Below are positions 15,554 to 16,495 of a stretch of DNA of 16,495 nucleotides, piece after piece. Below the pieces are notes generated by a model. It searched no databases. It saw only the letters and a program-made list of their open reading frames with translations, and was not told the DNA's origin. The position numbers and the translations under genes are program-made. Within the stretch, counting starts at the first letter, position 1. Every line of letters starts with the position of its first letter. The DNA lies in assembly GCA_937925595.1 (NCBI GenBank), contig CALALQ010000335.1:1-16495 (forward strand), in the 5' to 3' direction. This stretch comes from an uncultured Demequina sp. (GTDB taxonomy: Bacteria > Actinomycetota > Actinomycetes > Actinomycetales > Demequinaceae).

Positions 15554-15580
15554 GTGAGGGGCGTCCTCCATGGCGCACTA
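15541..15580 (+). repeat. Nine-base direct repeat flanking the start of DivIVA-like transcription
   Basis: GGCGCACTA occurs at 15541-15549 and again at 15572-15580. The copies are 31 bases apart, close to three helical turns. The first overlaps the -10 element and the second runs into the Shine-Dalgarno. They could be a tandem binding site for a regulator, or chance in a short GC-rich region. Confidence 0.4.
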
Positions 15581-15590
15581 AGGAGCACAG

Positions 15591-16495
15591 ATGTCGGACG
15601 AGAACCTCCCCTTCCCCGTAACGATGCGTGGGTACGACCGCGATGCGGTCTCTGCCGCTATCGCACGACTCGAGGAGGAGGTCGAGAAGGCGAAGCAGGC
15701 CGCGGCCGAGGAAGCCGAGAAGGCCGAGAAGGCTCGCAAGCAGCTCGCCGATGCCAACCGGCAGCTGGAAGAGGCGGAGAAGCCCACGTACAAGGGCCTT
15801 GGCGCTCGCGTGGAGCACCTGCTGCGTTCTGCGGAGGAGCAGTCCTCCGACGTGCTCGCCCGTGCCACGACGCACGCCCAGGACACCGTCGCCCGTGCCA
15901 CCGTCGCCGCGCAGCAGCTACGTGCGCGCGCCGACAATGAGGTCGCGGAGATCCTCGCGCAGAGCCGCCGCGAGGCCGACGAGATCAAGACCCAGGCAGA
16001 GAACGCCGCCGCCGCCCTCAAGGAGGCGAGCGAGCGTCAGGCCAACGAGATCATCGAGCGCGCACGCCGCGAGGCCGAGCGCAACCAGCAGAACGCCGAC
16101 GCCGAGATCGCCGAGGCGCGCGCCACGCTCGAGCGCGACCTGCACACGCTGCGCGCCTCCACCGAGCGCGAAACCACCGAGCTGCTCGTGACGAGCCAGC
16201 GCGAGGCCACCGAGCGCGTTGAGGCCGCCCAGGCCGAGGCAGAGCGCATCCTCGCCGAGGCAAACGGGGCCGCCACCGCTCAGCGCACCGAGGCGGAGAC
16301 GATCCTTTCTGCGGCCCGCGCAGAGGCCGAGTCGCTGTCCAAGGTCACCCAGGCCGAGACCTCTCGCCTCGTCACCGAGGCGGAGCGCACGCTTGCCGAT
16401 GCCAGGGCCCAGGCCGAGGAGCTCGTGGCTGCGGCAGAGGCGGAGGCGGCTCGCGTTCGCGAACTGGCCGAGGCCGAGGCCTCCGACCTGCGCAC
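15591..16495 (+). CDS. DivIVA-domain long coiled-coil protein, N-terminal part (runs off the right edge)
   Basis: The first 301 codons are present and open to the edge. The start NLPFPVTMRGYDRDAVSAAIARL (in two parts, residues 5-15 and 16-27) has the F-x-V-x-x-R-G-Y-D-x-x-x-V signature of DivIVA-type membrane/curvature-binding domains. A charged Ala/Glu/Lys coiled coil follows, then K-P-T-Y-K-G-L-G-A-R (about 66-75), then uninterrupted coiled coil rich in A-E-A-E and R-x-E-A to the end of the window. The spacing of A-E-A units is often 11 residues, and the segment already exceeds the roughly 270-300 residues usual for an entire DivIVA/Wag31. It may therefore be a Scy-like polarity scaffold rather than classical DivIVA. 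The ATG at 15591 has AAGGAG (15580-15585) five bases upstream. It is divergent from the membrane-protein operon. Which family member it is depends on the missing C-terminus. Confidence 0.85.
   Translation, partial: MSDENLPFPVTMRGYDRDAVSAAIARLEEEVEKAKQAAAEEAEKAEKARKQLADANRQLEEAEKPTYKGLGARVEHLLRSAEEQSSDVLARATTHAQDTVARATVAAQQLRARADNEVAEILAQSRREADEIKTQAENAAAALKEASERQANEIIERARREAERNQQNADAEIAEARATLERDLHTLRASTERETTELLVTSQREATERVEAAQAEAERILAEANGAATAQRTEAETILSAARAEAESLSKVTQAETSRLVTEAERTLADARAQAEELVAAAEAEAARVRELAEAEASDLR

Overview
The base composition is strongly GC-rich, with G/C-ending codons and GTG starts. Together with a GlgE/TreS/GlgB alpha-glucan cluster, a LacI-controlled sugar ABC importer without its own ATPase, and a DivIVA-type coiled-coil gene, this points to an actinobacterium. 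A member of the Micrococcales (Cellulomonas/Demequina/Microbacteriaceae-like) is my best guess, inferred from gene content only.

Layout. (1) Positions 1-5337, minus strand: a sugar-utilisation operon read from right to left: GH42 beta-galactosidase, lipoprotein solute-binding protein, MalF-type permease with a large extracellular P2-like insertion, then the first 65 codons of MalG, which runs off the left edge. A very strong stem-loop lies in the binding-protein/permease gap, and a structured 136-base leader lies between the galactosidase and binding-protein genes. (2) Positions 5338-5533: a divergent control region with two adjacent 14-bp LacI-type operators, one inside a perfect 20-bp palindrome. 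(3) Positions 5534-6547, plus strand: the LacI-family repressor that probably binds there, apparently translated from a leaderless mRNA. (4) Positions 6615-12458, plus strand: glgE-treS-glgB, tightly overlapping, for trehalose/maltose-1-phosphate to alpha-glucan synthesis and branching. The maltokinase gene (pep2/mak) often found in this cluster is absent. (5) Positions 12477-15456, minus strand: a three-gene operon joined by 4-base overlaps: an unrecognised two-TM, Pro/Ser/Ala-rich membrane protein, an unrecognised lipoprotein, and a YbbN/CnoX-like thioredoxin-fold/TPR protein lacking the CxxC. (6) From 15591 to the right edge, plus strand: the N-terminal 301 codons of a DivIVA-domain, long coiled-coil protein. 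It is transcribed divergently from region 5 out of a compact 134-base intergenic region with back-to-back promoters.

How they work together. Regions 1-3 look like one regulon for importing an oligosaccharide and cleaving it in the cytoplasm. The GH42 enzyme argues for beta-galactosides even though the transporter looks maltose-type. Region 4 is a separate storage or glucan pathway. Regions 5-6 look like envelope and cell-polarity housekeeping. The enzymes are well-known families with intact catalytic residues. The less explained parts are the operator pair, the intercistronic RNA structures and the membrane protein/lipoprotein/CnoX operon. No tRNA, rRNA, CRISPR array, insertion sequence or phage gene was seen. 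I find no strong evidence for a wholly new system.
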